In this document: positions 45,104 through 52,548 of the stretch, in pieces
Numbering within the stretch: the stretch's first letter is position 1
Layout of the letters: every line of letters starts with the position of its first letter
Assembly: GCA_035551935.1 (NCBI GenBank)
Contig: DASZMJ010000080.1
Location: forward strand, 1 to 64,000
Length of the DNA stretch: 64,000 nucleotides
Source of the DNA: DASZMJ01 sp035551935
GTDB lineage: Bacteria; Planctomycetota; Planctomycetia; Isosphaerales; Isosphaeraceae
Reading direction: 5' to 3'
Made by a program: the position numbers and the translations under genes
The notes under the pieces: generated by a model
Database searches by the model: none
What the model was told of the DNA's origin: nothing
The model's input: only the letters and a program-made list of their open reading frames with translations

Positions 45104-46525
45104 ATGTCGCGAACGATCCGCATCGCCAACGGCGCCGGGTTCTGGGGCGATAACCTCGATGCCCCGGTCGTACTCGCGCGCTCAGGCCGGATCGACGTGC
45201 TGACGCTCGAATACCTGGCCGAGCTGACGATGTCGATCCTCGCGCACCTCCGGTCCAAGGACCCCTTGGCGGGTTACGTGACGGACTTCCCAGACTTGCT
45301 CGGACGGCTCGTACCGGAGTGGGGCGAGCCGCCGGGGTTCTCGATCCTGACGAACGCGGGGGGCTTGAACCCGTCGACGTGCGCGGCGCGGTGTGGGGCG
45401 ATCCTGGGCGAGAAGGGATGTGGAGAGGTGGCGCTGGCGGTCGTGTCGGGGGATGACATGCTCGGCCGGATCGGCGATTGGATTCGCGAAGGGGTGGACC
45501 TGAAGCACCTCGAGACGGGCGAGGCGATCGAGACCGTCGCGGATCGGCTCGTGAGCGCCAACGCGTACCTCGGGGCGAGGCCGATCGCGGAGGGGTTGGA
45601 GCAAGGTGCCAACATCGTCATCACGGGGAGGGTGGCCGACGCGAGCCTGACGCTCGGCCCGGCGTGCGCGCGGTTCGGCTGGAGTTGGGACGACTGGCCG
45701 AGGCTCGCCGGCGCGAGCGTCGCCGGCCACCTGATCGAGTGCGGCGCCCAGGCGACCGGTGGCCTCTGGCATGCTTGGGACCGCATCCCCGACCTCGCCG
45801 GCGTCGGCTACCCGATCGCCGAGGTCGCCGCGGACGGGACGTCCGTCATCACCAAGCCCGAGGGGACCGGCGGCGTCGTCGAGGTCGGCAACGTCGCCGA
45901 GCAGCTCGTCTACGAGATCGACGACCCGACCCGCTACCGGACGCCCGACGTCGACGTCGACCTCACGACGGTCGCATTGTCGCAGGCCGGCCCCGGCCGC
46001 GTGCTCGTGCGCGGGGCGACGGGCCGACCTCCCAGCGAGTTCCTCAAGGTGTCGGCCGTGTACCGCGACGGCTGGACGGCCAGCGGGATGGTCGCGGTCG
46101 TCGGCGACCGTGCCGAGGCCAAGGCGCGCGCCGCGGGCCGGATGGTGCTCGACCGCGTGAAGCGCGCGGGCTTCGAGCTCGCCGACTCGCTCGTCGAGTG
46201 CCTTGGCGCCGGCGACGTCGTCCCCGGCGTGCTGCCGCGCCGGGGCGAGCCGCTGGAGGTCGTCCTCCGCGTCACCGCCCGCGACCCCCGCCGCGCCGCC
46301 GTCGAGCGCTTCTGCCGCGAGTTCGCCCCGCTCGTCACCTCCGGTCCCCCCGGCGTCGCCGGCTACGCCACCGGCCGGCCCTCCCCCCGTCCCGCCTTCG
46401 GCTACTGGCCCGCGCTCGTCCCCCGGGCACTCGTGCCGGCGACGCTGGAGGTCAGGACGGCGATTGGATGGGCGGAGACAGGAGGGAACAGGACAGAGGG
46501 CAGAGGACAAAGGACAAAGGAATAA
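45104..46525 (+). CDS. AtuA-family protein (DUF1446), N-terminal domain only
   Basis: 473 residues from ATG 45104, chosen for GGAGG five bases upstream; ATG 45092 is in frame. Motifs: IRIANGAGFWGDNLDAPVVL, SILTNAGGLNPSTCAAR, GANIVITGRVADASLTLGPA, VAGHLIECGAQATGG. AtuA is required for acyclic terpene and related branched-acid use in Pseudomonas. The C-terminal ferredoxin-fold domain usually fused to it is a separate gene at 46667. The last dozen codons (ETGGNRTEGRGQRTKE) are read from a low-complexity repeat, so the protein end is repeat-derived. Confidence 0.83.
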   Translation: MSRTIRIANGAGFWGDNLDAPVVLARSGRIDVLTLEYLAELTMSILAHLRSKDPLAGYVTDFPDLLGRLVPEWGEPPGFSILTNAGGLNPSTCAARCGAILGEKGCGEVALAVVSGDDMLGRIGDWIREGVDLKHLETGEAIETVADRLVSANAYLGARPIAEGLEQGANIVITGRVADASLTLGPACARFGWSWDDWPRLAGASVAGHLIECGAQATGGLWHAWDRIPDLAGVGYPIAEVAADGTSVITKPEGTGGVVEVGNVAEQLVYEIDDPTRYRTPDVDVDLTTVALSQAGPGRVLVRGATGRPPSEFLKVSAVYRDGWTASGMVAVVGDRAEAKARAAGRMVLDRVKRAGFELADSLVECLGAGDVVPGVLPRRGEPLEVVLRVTARDPRRAAVERFCREFAPLVTSGPPGVAGYATGRPSPRPAFGYWPALVPRALVPATLEVRTAIGWAETGGNRTEGRGQRTKE

Positions 46526-46643
46526 AAATCGGATAGGACTCTGTCCTCTGCCCCTTGTCCTCTGTCCTCTCCGTCCTCTGCCCCCTGTCCTCTCTGCCCT
46601 CTGCCCTTTGTCCTCTGTCCTCTCTGCCCTCTCTGTCCTCTGC
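46485..46643. repeat. Low-complexity word array with inverted arms (GGACAGAGG family)
   Basis: A purine-rich left part (46485-46520: GGACAGAGGGCAGAGGACAA...) faces about 105 bases of pyrimidine-rich 7-8 base units (46538-46643: CTCTGTCC, CTCTGCCC, CTTTGTCC) complementary to it. The right side has far more units than the left, so the array has expanded asymmetrically. It separates the two halves of AtuA. Confidence 0.88.
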
Positions 46644-46666
46644 CACCGTCCCCCGGAGGCCACCCG

Positions 46667-47038
46667 ATGACTGCCAACCCCCCCCCGCCCTCCCAGACTG
46701 TCCGCCTCGGAGCACTGGCGCACGCGAGGAGCGGCGACAAGGGGGACCGGGCGAACATCGGCGTCGTCGCGGACAACGATCGGTGTTATGATTGGTTGGA
46801 CCGGCACCTATCGGCCGCCGCGGTGGCCGGGTTCCTCGGGCCGATGGGGGTCGGCGAGGTGGTCCGCTATCCTTTGCCGAAGATCCGCGCCTTCAACTTC
46901 GTGATCGAGCGGGCCCTGGCCGGCGGGGCGAGCCGGTCGTTGCGGCTCGACACGCAGGGCAAGGCCATCGGCGTCGCCCTGCTCGAGCTCGAAGTGCCGG
47001 CGCCGCCCTGGCTCGGCGTTGGAGGGGAGCCGTCATGA
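46667..47038 (+). CDS. AtuA-like C-terminal ferredoxin-fold protein
   Basis: 123 residues. TVRLGALAHARSGDKGDRAN followed by IGVVADND is the typical opening of the domain that normally ends AtuA proteins. PLPKIRAFNFVIERAL and SLRLDTQGKAIGVALLELEV follow. Here it is a separate gene, 142 bases after the AtuA N-terminal gene, with a word array between. Its stop overlaps the next start (ATGA 47035-47038). Confidence 0.82.
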   Translation: MTANPPPPSQTVRLGALAHARSGDKGDRANIGVVADNDRCYDWLDRHLSAAAVAGFLGPMGVGEVVRYPLPKIRAFNFVIERALAGGASRSLRLDTQGKAIGVALLELEVPAPPWLGVGGEPS

Positions 47039-47832
47039 GCATGGCCGACGCCCTCGTGCTGCGGGACGACCACGGCCCGGTCGCCGTCCTGACGTTGAAC
47101 CGGCCCGACCGGCGCAACGCCCTCTCGCGTGCCCTGATCGCGGCCCTGGGCGACGCGCTCGACGCCGTCGAGCCCGAGCCGGCCGTCCGCGCCGTCGTCC
47201 TCCACGGCGCCGGCCCGGCCTTCTGCGCCGGGATGGACCTGAAGGAGGCGACCGGCCTCGACCCCAGCCCCGAGGCCGAGCGCCGGGCGGTGGCCGACGC
47301 GCAGGCGATCGCGGATTTGATCCAGCAGGTCCACCGGTTCCCCCGGCCGGTCGTCGCCGCGGTGAACGGCCCGGCCCTCGGCGGCGGCGCGGGCGTTGCC
47401 CTGGCCTGTGATTTCGTCGTCGCGGACGAATCGGCCCAGATCGGCTATCCCGAGGTCCGCCGCGGACTCGTCGCGGCGATCGTCCTGCACGACCTCGTCC
47501 GCCAGACCGGCGACCGCCGCGCCCGGGAATTGCTCCTCACCGGCGAGCCGATCGACGCGCGGACCGCGGAGCGCTGGGGCCTGGTCAACCGCGTCGCCCC
47601 GGCCGGCCGCGCCCTCGACGAGGCGATCGCCATGGCCCGCGGCCTGGTCGGCTCGGCCCCCCTGGCACTGTCCACGATCAAGCGCCTGCTCGACGAGTCG
47701 ACCAACCGGCCGGCCGACCTCCGCGGCGCGGCGGCCGTCAGCGCCTCGGTGCGCGTCGGCGACGAGGCGGCCGAGGGGATGCGCGCCTTCCTCGAGAAAC
47801 GCCCGCCGCGCTGGGCGTCGTCGGGCGATTGA
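47035..47832 (+). CDS. Enoyl-CoA hydratase/isomerase
   Basis: 265 residues from ATG 47035 with GGAGGGGAG upstream. Crotonase motifs: VAVLTLNRPDRRNALSRALI, GPAFCAGMDLKEATGL (oxyanion-hole loop), AAVNGPALGGGAGVALACDF, and IGYPEVRRGLVAAIVLHDLV carrying the catalytic Glu region. In context probably hydrates a methylglutaconyl- or isohexenylglutaconyl-type CoA. Coupled by ATGA to the preceding gene. Confidence 0.9.
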   Translation: MSMADALVLRDDHGPVAVLTLNRPDRRNALSRALIAALGDALDAVEPEPAVRAVVLHGAGPAFCAGMDLKEATGLDPSPEAERRAVADAQAIADLIQQVHRFPRPVVAAVNGPALGGGAGVALACDFVVADESAQIGYPEVRRGLVAAIVLHDLVRQTGDRRARELLLTGEPIDARTAERWGLVNRVAPAGRALDEAIAMARGLVGSAPLALSTIKRLLDESTNRPADLRGAAAVSASVRVGDEAAEGMRAFLEKRPPRWASSGD

Positions 47833-47867
47833 GACGGGGCAACGACGACCGCTCGGAGGCACTGCCG

Positions 47868-49547
47868 ATGTCGGATCACGACGACGTGAATCCCTGGGTC
47901 GACGGCTTGACCGTCGGTGAGGTCCTCCGCCGGACCGCCGGCCGGTTCCCCGACCGCGACGCCGTCGTCTTCCCCGCCCTCGGGCTCCGCTGGACGTGGG
48001 CCGAGCTGGATCGCCGCGTCGACACGGTCGCCTCGGCCCTGATCGGCCACCGGGTCGAGGCCGGCGAGCACGTCGGCATCTGGTCGATGAACGCCCCGGA
48101 TTGGGTCGTCATCCAGTTCGCCGTCGGCCGGATCGGCGCCGTGCTGGTCAACGTCAACCCGGCGTATCGCCTCCACGAGCTCGAGGAGGCGTTGCGGCAG
48201 GCCGACGTGACGACCCTGGTCGTCGGCTGCCCGTTCAAGACGTCGAACTTCGTCGCGATGGTCGAGGCGATCGCCCCCGAGGTCGTGGGCGCGGCCGCCG
48301 GCTCCTGGCGCGCGGCCAGGCTCCCCGCGCTGCGACGGCTGGTCGCCGTCGGCGACCGCCCCGGCCCCGGCTGGCTCTCCTGGGCCGACCTCGAGGCCGC
48401 CCCACCCGACCTCCGGCTCGACTCGCGAGCGGCCGCGGTGCGGGCGGGCGACGTGTTCAACATCCAGTTCACGTCCGGGACGACCGGCCTGCCCAAGGGG
48501 GCCATGCTCACACACCGCAGTATCTTGATGAATGCGTTTTACATCGGACAACGCGTGCGCTACACCGAGCTCGACCGCGTCTGCGTGCCGGTGCCCTTCT
48601 ACCACTGCTTCGGCTGCGTGCTGGGGACGACCGTCTGCTCGGTCTACGGCTCGGCCCTCGTCGTGCCGGCGCCGAGCTTCGACCCGCGCGCGACGCTGGC
48701 GGCGATCGCATCGGAGCGTTGCACGTCGATCTACGGCGTGCCGACGATGTTCGTGGCGATGCTCGACCACCCCGACCGCGCGGGCCTCGACCTGTCGAGC
48801 CTCCGCACCGGGATCATGGCCGGCAGCCCGTGCCCGTTGCCGTTGATGAAGTCGGTGGTCGAGACCCTGGGGGCGTCGCAGATCACGATCGGCTACGGCC
48901 TGACCGAGGCGTCGCCGATCATCACGCAGACCTCGGTGGACGACCCGATCGAGGTCCGGGTCGGCACCGTCGGCCGGCCGATCCCCGGCGTCGAGGTCCG
49001 GCTCGTCGAACCCGCGACCCGCGCCGAAGTGGCGCCCGACCAGGCCGGCGAGCTGCTCGTCCGCGGCCACGGGGTGATGGCCGGCTACTACAAGAACCCC
49101 GAGGCCACCGCCCGCGTCCTCGGCGCCGACGGCTGGCTGGCGACCGGCGACCTCGCGCGCCGCCGCGACGACGGCAACTATCGGATCGTCGGCCGGAGCA
49201 AGGAGCTGATCATCCGCGGCGGCGAGAACATCTACCCGCCCGAGGTCGAGGAGTTCCTCGGCCATCACCCCGCCGTGGCCGAGGTGGCCGTCGTCGGCCT
49301 GCCCGACCCGGTCTACGGCGAGGTCGCCGCCGCCTGGGTCGTCCCCAAGTCCGGGGCCTCACTCACCCCCGACGACCTCCGCGCCTTCTGCCGCGGCCAG
49401 ATCGCCCACTTCAAGGTCCCGGCCCACATCCTCGTCGTCGACCACCTCCCCCGCACCGTCACTGGCAAGGTCCGCAAGCACGTCCTCCGGGACACCGGCA
49501 TCGCCGACCTCGGCCTGGCCGCCGCTGCCGACATCCCGACCGCTTGA
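47868..49547 (+). CDS. AMP-dependent acyl-CoA ligase
   Basis: 559 residues from ATG 47868 behind CGGAGG. Adenylation motifs: NIQFTSGTTGLPKGAMLTHR (P-loop), ITIGYGLTEASPIITQTS, GWLATGDLARRRDDGNYRIV (A8 hinge), IIRGGENIYPPEVEEFL and the C-terminal Lys in PRTVTGKVRKHVLR. Activates a carboxylic acid, probably the entry substrate of the operon. Last gene before tRNA-Thr. Confidence 0.92.
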   Translation: MSDHDDVNPWVDGLTVGEVLRRTAGRFPDRDAVVFPALGLRWTWAELDRRVDTVASALIGHRVEAGEHVGIWSMNAPDWVVIQFAVGRIGAVLVNVNPAYRLHELEEALRQADVTTLVVGCPFKTSNFVAMVEAIAPEVVGAAAGSWRAARLPALRRLVAVGDRPGPGWLSWADLEAAPPDLRLDSRAAAVRAGDVFNIQFTSGTTGLPKGAMLTHRSILMNAFYIGQRVRYTELDRVCVPVPFYHCFGCVLGTTVCSVYGSALVVPAPSFDPRATLAAIASERCTSIYGVPTMFVAMLDHPDRAGLDLSSLRTGIMAGSPCPLPLMKSVVETLGASQITIGYGLTEASPIITQTSVDDPIEVRVGTVGRPIPGVEVRLVEPATRAEVAPDQAGELLVRGHGVMAGYYKNPEATARVLGADGWLATGDLARRRDDGNYRIVGRSKELIIRGGENIYPPEVEEFLGHHPAVAEVAVVGLPDPVYGEVAAAWVVPKSGASLTPDDLRAFCRGQIAHFKVPAHILVVDHLPRTVTGKVRKHVLRDTGIADLGLAAAADIPTA

Positions 49548-51083
49548 CACATTATCACTCGTCTCGATCCGCCGATGTTGACACCGCCGCCCCGCCGCGC
49601 TTACCATGTCCTGCCGACGCCACTGTAGCTCAATCGGTAGAGCACCGCTTTCGTAAAGCGGGGGTTGAGGGTTCGAGTCCCCCCAGTGGCTTCGCGCGAC
49701 TGTGACGGTTGCGCGAAGCGGGCGCTTTCGTTCCGTCCTGATCTTGACATGGACGCATGTTCCTGTTAAGGTTGGGGCTGACAGGGAGTGTCCCTCCTGC
49801 TGGCCGCCGGCCGGGGAACTTGCTAGGGGACCCGGCCGGCGGTTCTTCGCGCGGCGGGCCTTGCGGTTGTCGGCCAGGGCGGCCGTGCCGCGGCTGGAGA
49901 AGTACTTCGCCGGGTCGCGGGCCTTGGCGTCGGTCTCGCGGATGAACGTCACGAGCTGGCCGGTCCCCAGGCCGAGGACGACCTGGCGGAAGGTGTCGAG
50001 GGTCGCGTCGCTGGCGTCGCGCCAGCGGCGGGCCAGGTGGTCGGCGAGCCGCTCGACGAGCGCCGGCGTTGCGTCGGGCCCGTCGAGGGCGTGGGCGAGG
50101 CGGAGCGCCAAGTCGAGGGGATGGGACTCGTCGCGGGGGACGCGATCGGGTTTCCGGGGCGGCTCGTCCCGCGCCGGGCCGTGGACGTTCGGCGGCGGCT
50201 GGGGCGGCGGCTTAGGCCGCGGGGGGGGCTTGCCGGCGGCGCGGTCGGCCAGGACGCGTCGCCAGTTGTTCAGGGCGATCCGGGCCAGGGCGGCGCGGCC
50301 GCGATCGACCCCCGCGGGTTGCGTGGCGTCGTGCTCCCACTGGGCGACCTGCTCGGGGGTCGGGTCGGGCTCCTCGGGCGACGGTGTCCCCGGGGCCTCG
50401 GCGGGGGGGGGCGGCGGCTCGGGGCCCGAGGCCTCGGCCAGGACGACGGGGGGAGTGTCCCCTCCCCTCCCCTCTTCCTCCCCCATCGGCGGAGCGAAGC
50501 CGTCCCGTCCCGTCCCGTCGTCCGCCGGGGGGTCGGCCGGCGGGGGCGGCCCGGCCGCGGGAGGGGGTAAGGGGGACGGGACGTCTTCTTCCGTCTTCTT
50601 GGTCTCTAATATGGAGGGGGCGCGCGCTTTTGGACGGGAGGGCGCGCGCTTTTGAGCGCGCGCCCCCTCAGAAGCGCGCGCCCCCAAACATGATTTCTCC
50701 TCCATATTTGTGCGGTCTTCGGGGTCCCCCTTGAGGTTGAAGAGCACCTCGAACTGCATCCACTTCCCGTCCCGGCCGGCGCGGCGCAGCAGCCCGGTGC
50801 GCTCGATCTCCGGGAGGTGGCGCCGGATCGTCCCCTGGGAGCGTGCCGCGAGCCGGGCGACCTCGGCATAGGTCGTCCAGAAGAAGCGCCGGTGGCCCTC
50901 CCGTTTCTCCAGGAGCGAGGAGAAGACGACGAAGGCGCCGCCGGAGAGGAGGCGCTTGGCGGGGCTGGGCGGGAGTTCGAAGGGGAGCGGCGACCCTCCG
51001 GGCTCGAGCCCGGGGAGCACCCGCTGGACCTCGCGGCCGCGCGGGAAGGGGATCGTCGCCGGCATCGTCGGCTGGAGCGACAC
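49359..51083 (-). CDS. Winged-helix phage protein (replication-type), reading frame running out through the attachment site
   Basis: From GTG 51083, adjoining the stop of the next upstream gene. Residues about 45-115 form a winged helix (SGGAFVVFSSLLEKREGHRR, AEVARLAARSQGTIRRHLPE, IERTGLLRRAGRDGKW), as in phage replication or plasmid initiation proteins. A long Pro/Glu-rich disordered centre follows, then a helical C-domain ending about residue 425 (RLADHLARRWRDASDATLDT). No stop occurs before 49359: the frame continues through the repeat at 49782, antisense through tRNA-Thr and into the acyl-CoA ligase gene. The part left of about 49850 is unlikely to be native, so the real stop was probably lost at integration. 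Confidence 0.6.
   Translation of the reverse strand: MSLQPTMPATIPFPRGREVQRVLPGLEPGGSPLPFELPPSPAKRLLSGGAFVVFSSLLEKREGHRRFFWTTYAEVARLAARSQGTIRRHLPEIERTGLLRRAGRDGKWMQFEVLFNLKGDPEDRTNMEEKSCLGARASEGARAQKRAPSRPKARAPSILETKKTEEDVPSPLPPPAAGPPPPADPPADDGTGRDGFAPPMGEEEGRGGDTPPVVLAEASGPEPPPPPAEAPGTPSPEEPDPTPEQVAQWEHDATQPAGVDRGRAALARIALNNWRRVLADRAAGKPPPRPKPPPQPPPNVHGPARDEPPRKPDRVPRDESHPLDLALRLAHALDGPDATPALVERLADHLARRWRDASDATLDTFRQVVLGLGTGQLVTFIRETDAKARDPAKYFSSRGTAALADNRKARRAKNRRPGPLASSPAGGQQEGHSLSAPTLTGTCVHVKIRTERKRPLRATVTVARSHWGDSNPQPPLYESGALPIELQWRRQDMVSAAGRRCQHRRIETSDNVSSGRDVGSGGQAEVGDAGVPEDVLADLASDGAGEVVDDEDVGRDLEVGDLAAAEGAEVVGGE
49578..49606 (+). promoter_or_regulatory. Promoter for tRNA-Thr
   Basis: TTGACA (49578-49583), 17-base spacer, TTACCA (49601-49606), with the tRNA beginning 13 bases later. 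A perfect -35. Confidence 0.6.
49619..49691 (+). tRNA. tRNA-Thr (anticodon CGU)
   Basis: Acceptor GCCACTG pairs with CAGTGGC, D-arm TAGCTCAATCGGTAGAGCA, anticodon stem CCGCT/AGCGG around loop TTCGTAA (anticodon CGU), T-arm GAGGGTTCGAGTCCCCC, discriminator T at 49691. CCA is not encoded. It is the boundary between the host operon and the prophage, so it is the probable attachment gene. Confidence 0.95.
49689..49719. other. Inverted repeat overlapping the tRNA-Thr 3' end
   Basis: GCTTCGCGC (49689-49697) pairs with GCGCGAAGC (49711-49719) around 13 bases. The left arm begins in the acceptor stem. It could terminate tRNA transcription or be arm sites at the prophage attachment point. Confidence 0.45.
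49782..49833. repeat. Conserved 52-base element, copy 1
   Basis: Plus-strand CAGGGAGTGTCCCTCCTGCT...CGGGGAACTTGCTAGGGGACCC. It shares CAGGGA, CTCCTGCTGG, CGGCCG, CGGGGAACT and GCTAGGGGACCC in order with 52055-52108. Here it lies at the left edge of the prophage, within the run-on frame of the winged-helix gene. Confidence 0.65.
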
Positions 51084-51497
51084 CTAGGCCCTCCCCCGGC
51101 CGGGCCGGTCGGGGGCGCGACGGGTCGCGTCCCTCGGGGTGCGATCGGCCGCGCCCTCGCGGAGCGACGCGGGCAGCTCGGGGAGCTTCCAGAGCGGGAC
51201 GATGGTCCGCGCCGGCCGGGGCGGGCCCGCGACCTGCCAGGGGTCGCGGTAGCCGACCAGCTCGAGGTTGTCGAGGCCGATCCACGACGCGAGCTGGTCG
51301 TTGGTCGGGTCGCCGGCCATGCCCCACGGGCGGCCGTGGGCCGCGGCGGCGGCGGCGATCGCGACGGCCTTGGCCTCGGGCCGGAGGCCGGCGTCGAGGA
51401 CCAGGCGGCGCGGGATCGGGACGTCGGCGGCGCTCGCGAGCGCCGCCGGCGGCGGCCGGTCGGGGCGGACCCGGCCGCTGGGGCGGCGGCGTTCCAT
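51084..51497 (-). CDS. Hypothetical phage protein
   Basis: 137 residues from ATG 51497, which overlaps the stop of the preceding gene (TGATG). Reads DVPIPRRLVLDAGLRPEAKA, then GDPTNDQLASWIGLDNLELV and GPPRPARTIVPLWKLP. The middle part resembles the helix-turn-helix of small phage replication or regulatory proteins (NDQLASWIGLDN) but is too divergent to name. It is followed immediately by the winged-helix gene. Confidence 0.6.
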   Translation of the reverse strand: MERRRPSGRVRPDRPPPAALASAADVPIPRRLVLDAGLRPEAKAVAIAAAAAAHGRPWGMAGDPTNDQLASWIGLDNLELVGYRDPWQVAGPPRPARTIVPLWKLPELPASLREGAADRTPRDATRRAPDRPGRGRA

Positions 51498-52051
51498 CAG
51501 GCACCCCCCGCCGTCGGCGTCAGTTCGAGCACGAAGTCGGAGGGGTGGAGCGGTTCATCGGCCCACTCGGGCCAGGGGTCCGGCGGGGCGTCGGGCGGCG
51601 CCGGCGCGACGCGGAGCATGCCGAGTCGAACCAGCGCCGCGGCGTGCGGGCAGGCGCGGCCGAGGGACCCCTCGGGGCAGGTGCAGGCCAGGCCGCGGAG
51701 CCCGGCCAGGTCCAGGCCCCCCTCCGACCGCTCGCCGACGCGGAGACGCTCGCCACGCGGGCCGAACAGGGAGTAGGCGCGGACCTCGCCGCGCGGCCCG
51801 CAGGTCGCCTCGGCCGCGGACCAGGGCTCGCCATAGATGGTGACCGGGACGGTCGCGAGGTCGCGGGCCGCGGCCGGGGGGACGGCGACGGAGCGGGGCC
51901 CGTAGGCGCCGCGGGCGCGGGCGGCCTCCATGCCGGGCAGGGCGATCGCGGGGAAGGACCTGCGGGCGCCGGGGCGCGGGTCGGCGACCTCGCGGCGCGG
52001 GGACTGGTCGCCGACGCCGGGGGCGTCGCGCGCGGGATCGGGGGCGAACAT
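51497..52051 (-). CDS. SWIM-zinc-finger-like phage protein
   Basis: 184 residues from ATG 52051, with AGGAG eight bases upstream inside the 52-base conserved element. A SWIM-type motif lies near the C-terminus: LRGLACTCPEGSLGRACPHA then AALVRLGML (CxC...CxH). SWIM fingers bind DNA or partner proteins and accompany recombination or transposase-like proteins. The N-terminal 100 residues are low in motif content. Overlap with the next gene (TGATG) implies coupled translation. Confidence 0.65.
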   Translation of the reverse strand: MFAPDPARDAPGVGDQSPRREVADPRPGARRSFPAIALPGMEAARARGAYGPRSVAVPPAAARDLATVPVTIYGEPWSAAEATCGPRGEVRAYSLFGPRGERLRVGERSEGGLDLAGLRGLACTCPEGSLGRACPHAAALVRLGMLRVAPAPPDAPPDPWPEWADEPLHPSDFVLELTPTAGGA

Positions 52052-52054
52052 CGT

Positions 52055-52108
52055 CAGGGACTCCTGCTGGGGACCGACGGCCGCCGGGGAACTCTCGCTA
52101 GGGGACCC
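52055..52108. repeat. Conserved 52-base element, copy 2
   Basis: Plus-strand CAGGGACTCCTGCTGGGGAC...CGGGGAACTCTCGCTAGGGGACCC. On the minus strand it ends four bases before ATG 52051 and contributes its AGGAG ribosome site, so this copy is a translation-initiation leader. Confidence 0.65.
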
Positions 52109-52180
52109 AGGCGAAACGGCCTCGGGACATCGACACGAAAGCGGGCCCCTCGGGCCGCTGTGGACGACCCTCGGGGCCCC

Positions 52181-52215
52181 GACACCCGTGGGTGTCGCTC
52201 GGACACCCGGGGTGT
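52181..52215. promoter_or_regulatory. Two palindromic operator-like sites 21 bp apart
   Basis: GACACCCGTGGGTGTC (52181-52196) and ACACCCGGGGTGT (52203-52215). Half-sites repeat at 21-base spacing, two helical turns, each followed by GCTCGG. They lie 130 bases upstream of the start of the SWIM gene in the gap between the two leftward gene clusters. Confidence 0.5.
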
Positions 52216-52272
52216 AGCTCGGTGCGGGGAACGCCGGCTCGCGCACCGGCCCACAGGCCCGCATGGACTTAC

Positions 52273-52548
52273 TTATATCATGTTCTCGGCCGGCGCCAAG
52301 GGGGCGGCCCCCTCGGGTTTACTGGATGTCCTCGGCGACGTCGGCCAGGATGGCCAGGGCCAGTCGCGCCGGACCCGACCCCTGGTAGCCCCACTCGAAG
52401 CCGCATGGCGAGTGGTTGCGGAGGTCGAGGCGGGTCGCGAGCGGGCTCGGGGTCCCGTTCGCGTGTTGTCGAGCGACCAGTCGGCCGCGACGCGGGCGGC
52501 GAGGTCCTCGACCGACGGCCGGCCGGGCGGCGATGCCTGGGGCTTCAT
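52273..52548 (-). CDS. Small hypothetical phage protein
   Basis: 91 residues from ATG 52548, which overlaps the preceding stop (ATGA), with GGAGGGACG upstream. Reads MKPQASPPGRPSVEDLAARV then AADWSLDNTRTGPRARSRPA and a basic, Ser/Pro/Ala-rich tail. Other frames here look equally open, so the C-terminal half may be misread. The coupled start is the best support. Confidence 0.5.
   Translation of the reverse strand: MKPQASPPGRPSVEDLAARVAADWSLDNTRTGPRARSRPASTSATTRHAASSGATRGRVRRDWPWPSWPTSPRTSSKPEGAAPLAPAENMI

Noticed and set aside
46538..46660. Possible CRISPR array (many short repeats)
   Set aside because: Units are 7-8 bases, contiguous and variable, with no spacers of uniform length; it is a low-complexity array.
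46402..46776. ORFs rich in EDRGQRTE and similar strings on the minus strand
   Set aside because: They translate the low-complexity array and overlap the AtuA gene; not genuine proteins.
49619..49691. Minus-strand peptide WGDSNPQPPLYESGAL as a protein domain
   Set aside because: It is tRNA-Thr read in antisense, a well-known annotation artefact.
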